DNA from: Aurifilum marmelostoma
Lineage: Eukaryota; Ascomycota; Sordariomycetes; Diaporthales; Cryphonectriaceae
Direction: 5' to 3'
Length of the DNA stretch: 64,000 bases
Assembly (NCBI GenBank): GCA_027559495.1
Contig: JAMXSV010000026.1
Coordinates: 1,178,001-1,242,000 of the forward strand
The position numbers and the translations under genes are program-made. The first letter of the stretch is position 1; the number at the start of each line of letters is the position of its first letter. Below the pieces are notes generated by a model. The model had not been told where the DNA came from, ran no database searches, and saw only the letters and a list, made by a program, of their open reading frames with translations. Positions 10,985 through 23,055 of the stretch are shown piece after piece.

Positions 10985-11529
10985 GTGGTGATGGTGGACA
11001 TGATTATTTTTATCACTTACTTGTAGTAGAAGCATGATTTCTCTCCTTTTTTCTTCCTTTTTTTTTTCTATTTTTATATATGGTTCCGGTTGCTATGAAA
11101 AGGTACGACGACGATGACGGGGAAGGGAAGGTTCCTGGGTGGTGATTCGCCGGGTTGGCTTGTTTTTTCCCTTTGGAGAGGAAATGTGCATGTGTGATCG
11201 AGCAGGGTTGGAGGGAGAAGGTGTGCGGCGGCTGAGCCACAAGGTTGAAGGGATAAAAGCAGTACTATACTACTATTATGGTACCATGCGACATGAATTA
11301 AGGTGTGAGTGTGGCTGAGCTGGGTGACCACAGTACGAGGCCAGGAGTCTACTGTCACAGGGTGGTCGTATCAATGTACGTACGATGCTTGCGCGTAAAA
11401 ACTGGACATGCAGTTGCATTGCCACTCCGAGGCGCAACCAGACTTTTTTTTTTTTTTGTTGTATTCAAGACTGGAGCAAACGTCATCATGCAGCATGATA
11501 TCCAGTCCTCCTCCCCTCGGGCTCCTCAA

Positions 11530-14500
11530 CTACCCCGTCTCGACGGTCGGTCCTTTCTCTTCCATCTTGACCAGCAGGTCCCAGTTCACCCGTAGGTTCT
11601 CCGCCGAGCTCAGCCGGCTCGCAATGTCCACCTCGTGCCGCTCCGACACCAGCCGCCTAAGCGCAGTGACCAGGAACCCGGCAATCACGTCCACGGACCA
11701 GCTCTCGGGGATCTGTTCTAGCACCTCCATGATGTCGAACCACCCGCCGAACCGCTCCAGCAGGGTGCCTGTCTGCTCAACGCGGTCGCTGACGTCCTCG
11801 ATGGCCAGGAACTCGCGCAGCAGGGCCCGGAAGAGGCCCGCCTGCGTCTCCTCGGTGGGCATAGACGCCCGTCTGCCGGGGTGCGGCGTGTAGATGCTCG
11901 CACCCCCGCGGAGGCAGTAAGACACTGCCGTGTCGTAGTCGCCCAGCCGGTGTACCAAGAGGCGCAGGGCTGACTCGTGGCGGCGTTCGCGTCCGTCCAG
12001 GATAATGGCCTCTGGGACAAGGAGCTGTTCCTCCGCCCGGGCGGCGGGCAGGGCTTCGGAGATGCGCCCCCGGATGGACTTGAAATCGTAGTCGTGCGTC
12101 TCGCCCAGAAGCTGCAGGAGCCGGAGCCGACCCTGCCAGACCTCATCCTCGGGCGGCGCGTTCTCGTGGAGGAACTGTCTGTACGTCGGCTTGGGCGGTC
12201 TCAGGGCCCTGTACGCAACGTACGTGCTCGCCATGGCCTCCCTCGCCGAGGCGGAGGACTTGAGGTGGTTGATGACAATGTCGAGATAGTAGGTGATGAG
12301 CTCGTTGACGTAGGCTGTGTGTCCCTTGCCAAAGACAAGATGCTCGAGGTAATATTTCACGGCATCGGGAGCCTCACCGCGGAGGAGGGCCACCACCTGT
12401 GCCGGCTCGAACTTGGGCGCGCGGCCCTTGTCGTCTGCAAAGACCTGCACGCCGAGCTTTGGGTTCCGGTTCGCCAGCCAGAGCCCATACTCCTGGACAA
12501 TGGGCTGGCTGCTGATCTTGGACAGGTACTCGCGGACCCGCAGCTCCCCATCCCGGAACTCGCCGCCCTTGTCCTGCTCTCCCTGTATGATCCGCCTCCA
12601 CGTGTAGAGCACGTCAGACACCATCTTGCGGCTCTGATAGAGACGGCTCAGCACAAAGAGCCGGTGGTAGGACTCGAGCAGGTCCACGGCCCGGTCAAAG
12701 CAGTCGACGCCCTTGTCGACAAGCTCGTACAGCTCGGCGCGGACGCTGCCGTTCTTGCCGGGGCCCGGTGCCGAGTCCTTGTCGAGCTCGAGGAGGACGA
12801 CCAGCAGCGCGGCATCGACGGTCCTAAACACCTCGCCCTCGTTGCCGGTGCTGGCGAGACCCTTCTTCCTCCTGGTCGACCACAGGTACGACTTGATAAA
12901 GAGCAAAGTTGACTCCGGCAAGTCGCTGACGCTGTGGCCGACCTGGCCAAATTTCTCTGATGCCATGTACCTTTCCACGGTCCCCTTGACGCCTCCAGAT
13001 ACCCATATTCCTTTCTTGGGCTCGAGGATCTCGTTCCGCAGGCCTGGGATCAGACCAAGAACGACTCTAGGGTCGAGGTTCGACTCCAACAGAACCTCTT
13101 CCATTGCCTTTAGTTCAGGTGGATAGGCCGTATCTTTCGAGTGAAGAAAACTCGTAAAGAGGAGCACACTGGCTCTTTGTTTGATGTAATTGAACGTCAT
13201 GAACTCCAGCTCGGTCGTTGGATCGCGTCCCCTGATGGTCGCCAGAATCGAGAAGAGCTGGCGGCGCTCCTCGGCCGTGTGAGGCGGTGCGTGCTTCTCC
13301 ATGGCGGTAGAGGCGATACTTGCGTCCAGCTGCAGGAGCAGCGGGTTCCGCACTGCCCACCACAGGTGATTGCCAGACCAGACCGCCAGCCGTGAGGTGG
13401 TCTTTGCAAACCTCCTCGCGAACTCTTCCTCCTCCTCGTTCCTCATCGCCTCCCAGCCCTCCGGCAGCGGTGAATCGTCATCATCCCTCTCAAAAAGCTC
13501 TCTCTCCTTGTTCAGCCTCTCGAGTGAGAGGGCTGTCCGGGAATCGACACTCTTCAGCGACATGGCCGAGGACTCAACCTGCCCTGTGGAGAACGGAGAG
13601 AATCTCTTCTGGCAGAGTCTGTCCACTACCCCTTGGAGGTTAGATTCCTCGCTACTCATGAGTAGTCGAATGCCCAGGGTGGGAAGATTATTATTATCGG
13701 TTGTCTCGGCCGTCCTGGTCGGCATGGGAGGCTCTAGCCAGAATTTCTGAGGCTCGCCTTCACCGACGTTGAGGTCCCATCTCTGCACTTCGAGGCCTGC
13801 ATGTAGCCCGTCTTCAAATTGTCTCGTCAGTGATGCGAGGACGTAGCCCTCTTCTTCGTCTCCCATGGACGGCCTTGATGAGGACATGTCAGAGCCTCCT
13901 CCGTCCACCACTATTTCCTTGGGATATTTGGCGAATTCCAGGGTGGGCCGCGTGGGATCTCCATCGAGGTTCACAAATATGCCGATGCCAGGGTCCTGAG
14001 GCCCAGTGCCGGTCACGAGGAGGAACTCATCAGGCGTTGGGGACACAATGTGTGGCTTCAATATTACTGGTGCGGCAGCGGCAGCCTTGGGGGCGACCTG
14101 CGGTGGTTGCGGTGGTCTGGAGACCTGCAAGGTATCCGCGTCAGGAGGGCTGGGCAGGGCCTTGTCCTTGGAGCTGGCAGCGGGCTCCTGGCTGCTGCCC
14201 TGCTGCTGCTTGTCTGGGCTTGCTGCGCGACGTGCAACATCTGAGCGCTGCGCATCCGACTCATGACTGCCATCTCCAGAAGTATTGTTGTTGCCTTGTC
14301 TCCTGATGGTATGTGACATGAAGCCGCCAAGGCTCGTGCTGCGGCTGTGGCCTTGGGCCTCAGCACTCAGAGGCCGAGGCTGGGCCGAAGAAGAGCTCCG
14401 AAGGATGCCGACGTCAGAGTTGCCAGCGATGTTCTGCGCCTGGCCGATGTTTGGCTGCGAGTCGTCCAGGGAGGAGATGGCCATGAGTGGGATCTTGAGC

Positions 14501-15307
14501 TGCCGGTCGACGTCCAGCAGCGCGTAGTTCCTGGAGTCGGCCACACAGGCGATGGAGTCGCGCCGCACCGATATGGTGCTCCCTGAGAAGTCGATCTGCT
14601 TGAAGACCCTGGCGTCGTCTCCCACACGGACGACCTGGATCTTTCTGGCCAGGGACAGCATGATGGTCTCCCCACCCGGGCGCTGGTGGTCATCACGGGC
14701 TGCATCCTCCTCGAGCAGGTTCAGGTCCAGGCCTCCTATCCAATAGCAGTTCTTAACCCGGACCGTGCCGAACACAGGACTCAGCTCTGGGAGAGAGTAG
14801 AACGTGACGGTATTGTTGCACAGGATGCATGCCTTCTGCACCTTCTTCAGCAGGAGGATCTGCTGGACCCCGGGCTTGACAGCCCCAGCGACAGAGGTCT
14901 CGGCATATGTCGGCCGCAACCTGGAGGCGAGGATGAAGCTGGGCTGGCTGTTCTTGTCAGCCGGGTCCGGAGGGATCTGGACGAAATGGAGGAGCTCTGA
15001 GGCAGAGGTGCCGATGTAGAGGTTGCCGCCTGCGGGAGAAAGGAACAGTCAGCCTGTCTGTTTATGTCTCTGTGTGTGCGAGCAAGACGGGGCCCTGAGG
15101 GATAGAACGGAGAGATTTCACACCGAGATAATCAACACAGTTGATCTTTACATCGTCATTGTCGCCATCCTCGGACAAGGGCACGTCGTCAAGCAGCGTG
15201 CGCAGGACGAATGGGCCCGGTTCGGTGGGTGAGTTCCAAGCTGCTGTTGCTGCGCCCTCCGAGCTGGCAGCTCCAGCTTCTGGACTTTGAGGGTCGAATC
15301 CTCCCAT
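11530..15307 (-). CDS. VPS3: CORVET tethering subunit Vps3 (CNH / Vps39-type protein)
   Basis: This is the predicted endosomal tethering subunit that binds Rab5/Vps21-type GTPases within the CORVET complex (TGFBRAP1 in animals). The protein has 1227 residues. Exon 1 is 15307-15124 and exon 2 is 15029-11530. The 94-nt intron has donor GTGTGA, branch CTGAC and acceptor CGCAG, with phase 1+2 matching. An N-terminal citron-homology (CNH) beta-propeller covers roughly residues 35-440, interrupted by a long Ser/Pro/Gln-rich disordered insert. A helical region like Vps39 domain 1 lies near residues 660-760, and a Vps39 domain 2-like C-terminus ends the protein without the zinc-binding RING seen in Vps11/18. 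The choice between Vps3 and Vps39/Vam6 rests on overall architecture, so the name is less certain than the family. It is divergent from COY1. Confidence 0.82.
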
Positions 15308-15939
15308 TTTTGGGATCGCAATGTCATCGCCAATACCGCATCAACATGATCATAGAAGGTACAGAAGGAATTAGGGATTAGGTGGGTTGAGCTGAATGGT
15401 CCTGTTGCCTGTAGACGACAAGTCGTGAGGGTGGAGTTTCCGGAATGCGGCCTTGTGGTGGGCTGAATGCTGTTGGTACCTGCTATAGCGGTACGCAGTA
15501 GGTGCGGTACGTACTATAGCGCCCCTGGTCCCTGATGGCGCAGGTTACGTAGCTCCTGCATGGATGACGGTGGACCACTGTGCCGTGTGGTATGACACCC
15601 CAACATAGCACCATGAGGTGCTAAATCTGTCACTGGCGGGCACCATCCCAGGCACCCACAGGCACCCTTGGGTACCCCAGATTTACCTAGCACCACCTGC
15701 TACTGCTGCGTATCACCCGCGGGCTGACTCCGGCTTAGACGGCAGACCCTTGAGCCAGAGAACACGTCCAGCATTTCTCGTCGTCGCATCTCTTTTCTCT
15801 GACGAGCACACACAACCCGCGAGCCGTGCTGCTGCTGCGCTGCCACCGACCCTCCATGCTTGCCATGAGCTTCAGCTGCTGAGCTGGGCAAACATACATT
15901 CCTTTTATTTTCTCTTGAACTCACGAAATAGCGGCAGCA
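15308..15939. promoter_or_regulatory. shared divergent promoter of VPS3 and COY1
   Basis: This 632-bp region separates two start codons on opposite strands, so both promoters must lie here. It contains TTAGGGATTAGG (15371-15382), a telobox-like word, and two copies each of CTATAGCG (15483-15490, 15514-15521) and GCGGTACG (15488-15495, 15504-15511). No reading frame suggests an extra gene. Confidence 0.65.
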
Positions 15940-18386
15940 ATGGCTGACACGGCGTCGTCGCAAGCTCCCTCTGGGGCAGCAACAGCCGCCTCGGCTCCGG
16001 ACACGACCAACAAGTTCCAGGCGGCCATCTCAGCATGGAGGAGTATGTCGTGATCTCCTGCGCGGGTACACTCTATATGTTTTTGCCGGGCTATAGCTGA
16101 CCGCGTCTCTTGAACCCTCCTCTCCATAGATATCGACATGACCACTATGGTTTCCACCCTCGACAACACGGCCTCCGAAATAGTAGCATACCAGCGAGAT
16201 TCCACAGTCCAAAGGAAGGACCTGGCTCAGAAGACAAAAGACTTCAGAAAGCTTGACGATGCCACCAAGCTGGTCGAGGTGAAGGGTCTCTTGAAAGGTA
16301 TGGAACCCAGACGGAACGCCTTCCCTAGTTGACCGGAAGCCCAAGGGCGCCCTATACTTACACATCACACGTCTTATAGCATACCAGACCTTTATCGATC
16401 TCCTCACGAACCACTCCAAATCGATCAACTCGGCCTTCCTCCAGGCGTACACATCCCTCTCCGAGGCACCAGACCCATACCCGTTACTCGAGGCGGCTGT
16501 CGACTCCATGCTGGTCGCCGAAGACACATTGCCCAAGGTGACGGAGGAGAACCAGCGGCTGCAGGGCTCCGTGGCCAGGCTTACCTCGCAGCTCGAGGAC
16601 ACAGAGTCGAGGCTGCAGACCGAGAGGGAGGCCCGGAAGCAGCTCGAGGAGAACCTCGAGGGCAAGGTCAAGGAGGTCGAGTCGTCCTGGGTTGCGGTCC
16701 TGGACGAGAAGAAGGACAACTGGGCGTCCAAGGAGAAGGCGCTGGAGGACAAGGTCGAGAACCAGGAGCGCCTCCTCAACGAGATCAAGGCCAGCTATGA
16801 GGTCAACCAGCGGCTGGGCAGGTCGTCAGAGGACGCAGAGGATGAGCCCAGGGGCCATGTCACGAGCGCCGAGCTGGAGATGGTCAACTCGGACCTGGAG
16901 CGGACGAGCATGCGGCTGGCCGAGGTGGAGGCGCGGAACGAGCAGCTGAGGCTTGAGCTCGCGCAGGCCAAGTCGCAGGCCTCGAGCCAGCAGCAGACCA
17001 CGTCCCTGGAAGACGACCCCGGGTATATGCGCATGCGATCCGAGAACTCGTCCATGATCCGCAAGCTGGACGCCTCGAGGGTGGAGAAGGAGAAGCTGAA
17101 GCGAGAGCTGGACACGAAGCTGCGCGGGCTCGAGCGGGAGGTGGCGCTGCTCAAGGACGAGCGGGACGCGGTCAAGGCGAAGGTGCAGAAGTGGAGTGAC
17201 TACGACGATATCAAGTCCGAGCTGGAGGTGCTGAAGAGCATCGAGTTCTCGACGGGCGACGACGACGTCGAGGCCAAGGACCTGGTGGACGACGAGGGGG
17301 CCAACGGCAGCGGCGCAAAGGCCAAGGGCGACACGCTGGAGCAGCTACTGCTGTCGCGCAACAAGAAGCTGAACGAGGAGCTGACGATCCTGAGGGTGTC
17401 ACACCAGGACCTGCAGGGCAGGCTGTCCGACCTGCAGGAGGAGCTCTCGCGGACCAACATGGAGCTCGAGAAGTCGCAGAACCTGAACGAGAAGCTGGAG
17501 AACGACCTCTCCAGCCTGCAGTCACAGGCGAGCGCCTTCCCCTCGGGCGCATCCGTGGCAGGCACATATGTGAGCCGCTACGCGCCGTCTGTTGCAGGAG
17601 GACGGCGGGGCGGAGGTCGCACATCACCTACATCATCGATCATCAGCGGCTTCAACCCAAGAGACACGACGGGCGGCGAGGCGATGGGCGGCGGGTCGGG
17701 CATCCTACCGATGATCACGGCGCAGCGAGACCGCTTCAAGAAGCGCAACGCCCAGCTGGAGCAAGAACTGTCTGGCACGCACCGGACAGTATCGCAGCTG
17801 AGGCAGGAGATCGCCGCCCTGCAGAAGGACAACCTCAACCTGTACGAGAAGACGCGCTATGTCTCCACATACAACCGCAGCAGCCATACTGGCGGCGGTG
17901 CGGTGACGTCCTCGTCCTCGTACGCGAACAACCCGAACCCGTCGACGGTGGCCATCGGCGTTGGGGAGGGAGCAGGAGGAGGCGCAGGAGGGGGGCATGG
18001 ACCGATACCGGTCAGCATACGAGTCCAACATCAGCCCATTTGCGGCGTTCCGAGGCAGGGAGTCGGCGCGGGCGTACAAGCGCATGAGCTTTCCGGAGCG
18101 CGTGGTATACACCATCACGCGGACGGTGCTGGCGACGCGGACGAGCAGGAACCTGTTCGCCGCGTACTGCGTCGCACTGCACCTGCTGGTGTTCTTTTCG
18201 CTGTACTACATGGGCAGCACAGATGCGGACCAGCATGCTACCAACTTTGGCCAGTCTGCAGCAGCAGCGGCAGCGGCAGCCGGTGCCGGTGCCGGTGGTG
18301 GTGGTGGAGGAGGTGGACGAGGTGTCGCTGGGGCTGGAGGTGCAGGACACGGGAATTGGAAAGAGGGGGCTTTTGATGACTCTTGA
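15940..18386 (+). CDS. COY1: Golgi golgin COY1 (CASP family), with a frame break near the 3' end
   Basis: This is a coiled-coil, tail-anchored Golgi membrane protein of the CASP/Coy1 family, acting in intra-Golgi retrograde vesicle tethering. Exons are 15940-16042, 16130-16297 and from 16380. The introns of 87 and 82 nt have good donors (GTATGT, GTATGG) and TAG acceptors, with continuous phase. A long Glu/Lys/Leu-rich coiled coil runs from about residue 110 to 600. The conserved CASP C-terminus follows: Asp-Arg-Tyr, a Phe-Arg-Gly-Arg-Glu element, a basic helix and one membrane segment near 18160-18210. Oddly, the coiled coil is in one frame and the CASP C-terminus in another. The switch falls in a GGAGGC-rich stretch ending in a G6 run (17990-17995). 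Reading five G instead of six gives a continuous 758-residue protein. No CTRAC branch point supports an intron there. Either the assembly has an extra G or the gene carries a real frameshift. Confidence 0.85.
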
Positions 18387-18816
18387 TGATGGCTTTATTG
18401 TTAACGGGAGAGCGACACGGACACACAGCGAGTCGGATTGGATGTTGGACGCATGGTATGCTATCAAGGAAGAATAACTGTCTTGCTTGCCTCTGGAGTG
18501 GTCAGGCGTTTTTGTTATGGGAGAGGATTGGGATTGGGGGCTGCCCTGAGCGGATTCATTTGCAACAAAAGGTGTCTAGAAGGAGGAGGAGATAAGATGG
18601 CTTTGCTTGTGCTTGTCTTGCTTTTGATATCATAATATCCATCCAGCATCGTCCCTCCTCCAGCCACACTCAGTCATCAACTCGTTGAGCACGTCAGAGA
18701 TGTCCTTCTTCCCCGTCCTCCTTCTTAGTAGAGGTAAGTTACAGAGCACTCTTGTCCCTGATGGCGTTACTGACATAAAACTCCCCAGGTCATTGATGCT
18801 TCGAGCATCCATCATT
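18387..18816. other. convergent intergenic region COY1/OXP1
   Basis: The 430 bp between two stop codons hold shared 3' untranslated and termination sequence. I see no gene. Confidence 0.6.
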
Positions 18817-21800
18817 CTAGACCTGGTCCGCAAGATCGACCCTCGCAGCAATAGATCCGCTCGCAAGAGGTACAAACGACCTCTTCTCGTCGACATTGTC
18901 CCTCTGGACCGACTTCTCCTCTCCTTCATCGTCATCAAGGGCACCCCAGGCTCCTCCACCAGGCGTCTCGACCACAAACCGGTCCCCAGCACTCACCCTG
19001 ACGGACCCTTTACCGCCCACATTCACCCTCACACCATTGCCTCGAACCCAGGTATTCAACCCCCTGGCCCCGTCCCCGCCGCCTCGCATGCCATACGGCG
19101 CAAAGCTTCTCCTCTCGCTCAGGATGGAGGCGGTCATGGGCACCCTGAACTCGACCTCCCTGGCGACGCCGTCCCCGCCCGGCCTGGCGCCTCTGCCTCC
19201 TGTTCCGCTCCGCAGGCCGAAGCGGCGCAGGATGACGGGGTACCTGCGCTCGAGGCTCTCCGGGTCGGTGATGCGGGTGTTGGTCATGTTGGTGTGGACG
19301 CCGCTGGTCCCGTCCCAGTGCGGGCCTGCCCCGCTGCCTCCTGCGATGGTCTCGTAGTAGCCAAAGCCGATCTTGTCGCCGCTGTCCTCGTCCCCGTCGC
19401 CGTCCCTGCTCATGTCGACGCCAAAGGTGAAGTTGTTCATGCAGCCCTGGCTGGCGGCACAGGTCCCAAAGGCCTTGAAGATGACGTCGACGAGGCGCTG
19501 CGAGGTCAGCACGTTGCCGGCACAGACGGCGGCCTCGCGGTCGGGGCTGAGCAGGGACAGGGGAGGGATGACGAGGGTGATGGGCTTGATGCAGCCGTGG
19601 TTCAGGGGGATGTCGCTCCCCACCATGCAGCGCAGGGCGTACAGGACGGCGGAGTTGGTGATGGCCTCGGGGGCGTTCCAGTTGCCCAGGACCTGGGGCC
19701 CGGTGCCCGTGAAGTCGAAGGTGGCGGAGCCCGTGTCTGGGTCGATGAGGACGGTCAGGGTGATGGGGGTGCCGTCGTCCATGTAGTCTGTGGCCTGGAG
19801 ACGGGCAGCACGCGAGCCAGGACCCGAGGGCGAGGAGGAGGAGGAGGAGGATGAGGAAGATGCTGCGAGGGACTTGAACAGGTTCCGGATGGCCAGCTCG
19901 GCGGCGTCCTGGATGGCGCCCATGTATAGCTGCACGACGGGCATGGTGTATTCCTCGATGAGCCTGCGCACGAGGCGGATGCCGCAGTGGTTGGCCGCAG
20001 CCTGGGCCTTGATGTCGGTCACGTTGTCCTGGAAGCAGCGCGAGCCGGAGCAGCCTGGGTACCTGGCGGGCTCGTCACAGAGGATGCGCCGGAGCTCTTC
20101 CTCGTGGAACCTGCCGTCCCTCACCAGGAGGAACGAGTCGAAGACGGCGCCCTCCTCGGAGAGGTGCTTGGAGGTGGGCGGCATGGAGCCGGGCAGGATG
20201 CCGCCCACGTCGGCGTGGTGGCCCCTCGAGGCGGTCCAGAAGATGATCCTGGACCTGTCGTCCTCGTCAAACACGGGGGTGACGACGGTCAGGTCGGGGA
20301 GGTGGACGCCTCCGTAGGCGGGGGAGTTGGACAGCAGCACGTCGCCGTCCCGGAGCCTGCCCCTCCACTCTGCGATCTGGGACTTCACGGCAAAGGCCAT
20401 GCTGCCGATCATGGCGGGCACGTGGGGGGCGTTGGCGACGAGGTGGCCGTCCGGGGTGAAGATGGCGCAGCTGAAGTCGAGCCTCTCCTTGATGTTGGCG
20501 CTCACGCTGACCATCTGGAGGACGCGGCCCATCTGCTCTGCTATTCCGAAGAAGCGGTGGCGGAAGACGGAGAGCTTGACCGGCTCGATGTCCTGCCCTG
20601 GAGAGGAGGAGAAAGGGGAAGGCTGGGGCTGGAGCGATGCCTCTGGGTGGACGTCTATAACGAGGAGGTCTCTTGCCGGGTGGAAGCTGGCGGATGAGCT
20701 GGGTCCCACGACGATGGTCTGGGTCTTGTCGACGATGAGGGCGGGACCTTTAACCCTCGAGGCAGGGGATTTCTGGAGGGCGTGGAGGGTGTAGACGGGG
20801 GTGTCGACCCAGCCGAGAGATGTGAAGCGTACAGGGCGTGTGTGTTCTGGTATCGGCACTGCAGCATCGCCGTCTTCGCCAGCAGCCACCACAGCCATCT
20901 TTTTGTTGCTGCTGTCATGCTCCTCGTCTTTACCTTCAGCAAAGTACCGTCTCCCGCTTGCGACAGCCCGCACCCGCACAGTATCGACCCAGATAGCCCT
21001 CCCCGCAGGTGTAAAGCCAAACTGTCGATGGTGCGTCCTCACAAACTCGTCCCTGGCCTCATCGATGTCTCCCCCATCGGCAGAGGTCATGATGCTCGTC
21101 TCGCTCCCGTCATAGCGCATGCTCAGGTACTTCTTGACCTCGACCACGCCCTCCTCAAAGTTCCTCACGGACTCGTGGCCCCTTGCCGTCTCGGCCAGCG
21201 CGTCCATCTCGGCACAGATGGTCTCGCCGGCCACAGCCACATTCTTGTTGCAGGGTCTCGTCTCCTCGCGCACCACGTCCGCCAGGCCGATGCCGTACGC
21301 CGACAGGATGGACGAGTACTTGTGCACGAGCACCCGCCTGATGCCCAGCATCTCCGCCACGGCACAGGCGTGCTGGCCTCCTGCGCCGCCAAAGGATGCG
21401 AGGTGGTGTGCCGCGGCCTCGTGGCCCTGGGCCTCGGTCAGGCTGCGGATGGGGCCGCACATGGCCTGGTTGGCCACCTGCAGGTACCCGTCGGCGACCT
21501 CCTCCCAGGATAGGGACCTGTTGGTGTCGCGGCTGATGGTCTCGGCGAGGGCCTGGAATCTCCGGAGCACGATGTCCCTGTCGAGGGGCTGGTCGCGCCC
21601 AGGCCCGAACACGGAGGGGAAATACTCTGGGATCAGCCTGCCCAGGGCGAGGTTGGCATCTGTCACCGTCAGAGGACCACCGTTGCGATAGCACGCCGGG
21701 CCGGGGAACGACCTCGCGCTCTCGGGGCCGACCGTCATCAGGCCGTCCCGCCAGCCCAGGACGCTCCCGCCACCGGCGGCGATGGTGTTGACGTTGAGCT

Positions 21801-23055
21801 GCGGCACGTGGATGGGGATCCCCGCCGTGGTGGTCTCGAAGACGTGGTCCAGCTCCCCGTCGAAGCGGCTCACGTCGGTGCTGGTGCCGCCCATGTCGAG
21901 CCCGATGACGGGTGTCCTTGTCGCCGGGTCGAAACACGTCCCCGCGTAGCCCACGACGCCGCCTGCGGGGCCAGACAGGATCGAGTGCAGGCCCGACACG
22001 GCGGACGAGGGCACCAGACCGCCGGAGGACTGCATAAACTCGATCCTGGCACCGCCGCCGGTGCTGCCGCCGAGACTGCTGCTGCTGCTGCCGCCGCCGC
22101 CGCTGCTGCTCGGGAAACCGGCCCTGAAGGTGCGCAGGTACCGCTCGATCGAAGGCGTCAGGTAGCCGTCGACCACGGCCGAGTTGCCGCGGGGCACAAT
22201 CTTGGACCGCGACGAGACCTCGTGCGACAGCGAGATGTGCTCGAACCCGACCCGCCTCGCCAGGTCGCGGACCCGCAGCTCGTGGCGCGGGAAGACATAC
22301 GAGTGCATGAGGCACACGGCCACAGACCTGTACCCCCGCCCGTACAGGTCCTCGAGGTGGGCGCGCACTGCCTCCTCGTCAAGCCGCTCCGCGACCAGCA
22401 CCGTCTCGCCCGTCGTGCCCTCCACGGCCTCGCAGACGCCTGCCTCCCGGTCCGGGTGCTGCATCCTCAGCCCGCGCAGCTCCGAGTCGAAACAGGCCGC
22501 GGGGATGACGCGCTCGGGGACCTCCCGGACATCCGAGTAGAGGACCTGGGGCCGCCGGATGGAGAGGTCGAACATGTAGGGGCGGGACTGGTTGCCTATC
22601 ACCAGGACGTCGCGGAAACCCCTCGTGACCAGGAGGGCTGTCCTCTCGCCGTTGCGCTCCAGGAGGGCGTTGGTGGCTACTGTTGTGCCCATCCTGATCC
22701 ATTCTGAAGAGCAGAGTGAGTCAGTAGTTTATACATGGATACCGTCGAACCAAAGGATTCACAATGAAAAAGTTTATTTCTGAAAAGAAATTTAAAAAAA
22801 AAATAAAAAAAAATAACAGTACTTACCCACGTCCTTGAGGTCCAGCTCGGTCCCCCTGGGGATGGCCCGCCCGTAGAACTGCTCCAGCACCAGCCGGACC
22901 GCCTCGGTCGGCGCATCGCTGTAGTTGTTGTCGTCGACCGAGAGGACCTTGAGCACGATGTCGTCGGGCCGGCCGCGGACCCTGGCTATGCAGTCGGTGA
23001 AGGTGCCGCCTCGGTCTATGGAGATCCTCAGGGGTCGTTCTGTTGCTGCTGGCAT
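18817..23055 (-). CDS. OXP1: 5-oxoprolinase (ATP-hydrolysing)
   Basis: This is the cytosolic enzyme that opens 5-oxo-L-proline to L-glutamate with ATP hydrolysis, closing the gamma-glutamyl/glutathione recycling route. The protein has 1371 residues: exon 1 23055-22827 and exon 2 22703-18817. The 123-nt intron has GTAAGT donor, CTGAC branch and TTCAG acceptor, with matching phase. The N-terminal hydantoinase-A half starts with the Asp-Arg-Gly-Gly-Thr-Phe-Thr-Asp phosphate-binding motif. A Trp-Ile-Arg-Met-Gly-Thr-Thr-Val-Ala-Thr-Asn block spans the intron, and Leu-Asp-Met-Gly-Gly-Thr-Ser-Thr-Asp follows further on. The hydantoinase-B half follows in the same chain, as in eukaryotic fused enzymes. 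It is slightly longer than the usual 1280-1300 residues because of Ser- and Gly-rich inserts. The 3' end converges on COY1. Confidence 0.93.

Larger units (their letters stand above)
10221..11529. other. convergent intergenic region HRD1/VPS3
   Basis: This is the 3' flank of both HRD1 (+) and VPS3 (-). No gene is seen. It contains (GCCT)n at 10801-10827, a GTGGT pentamer array at 10949-10984 and T-rich stretches near 11060 and 11445, consistent with 3' untranslated or termination regions. Confidence 0.6.

Noticed and set aside
18685..22707. Long plus-strand frames over OXP1 (up to 389 residues)
   Set aside because: They are antisense shadows of the hydantoinase exons with repetitive Val/Asp/Gly composition.
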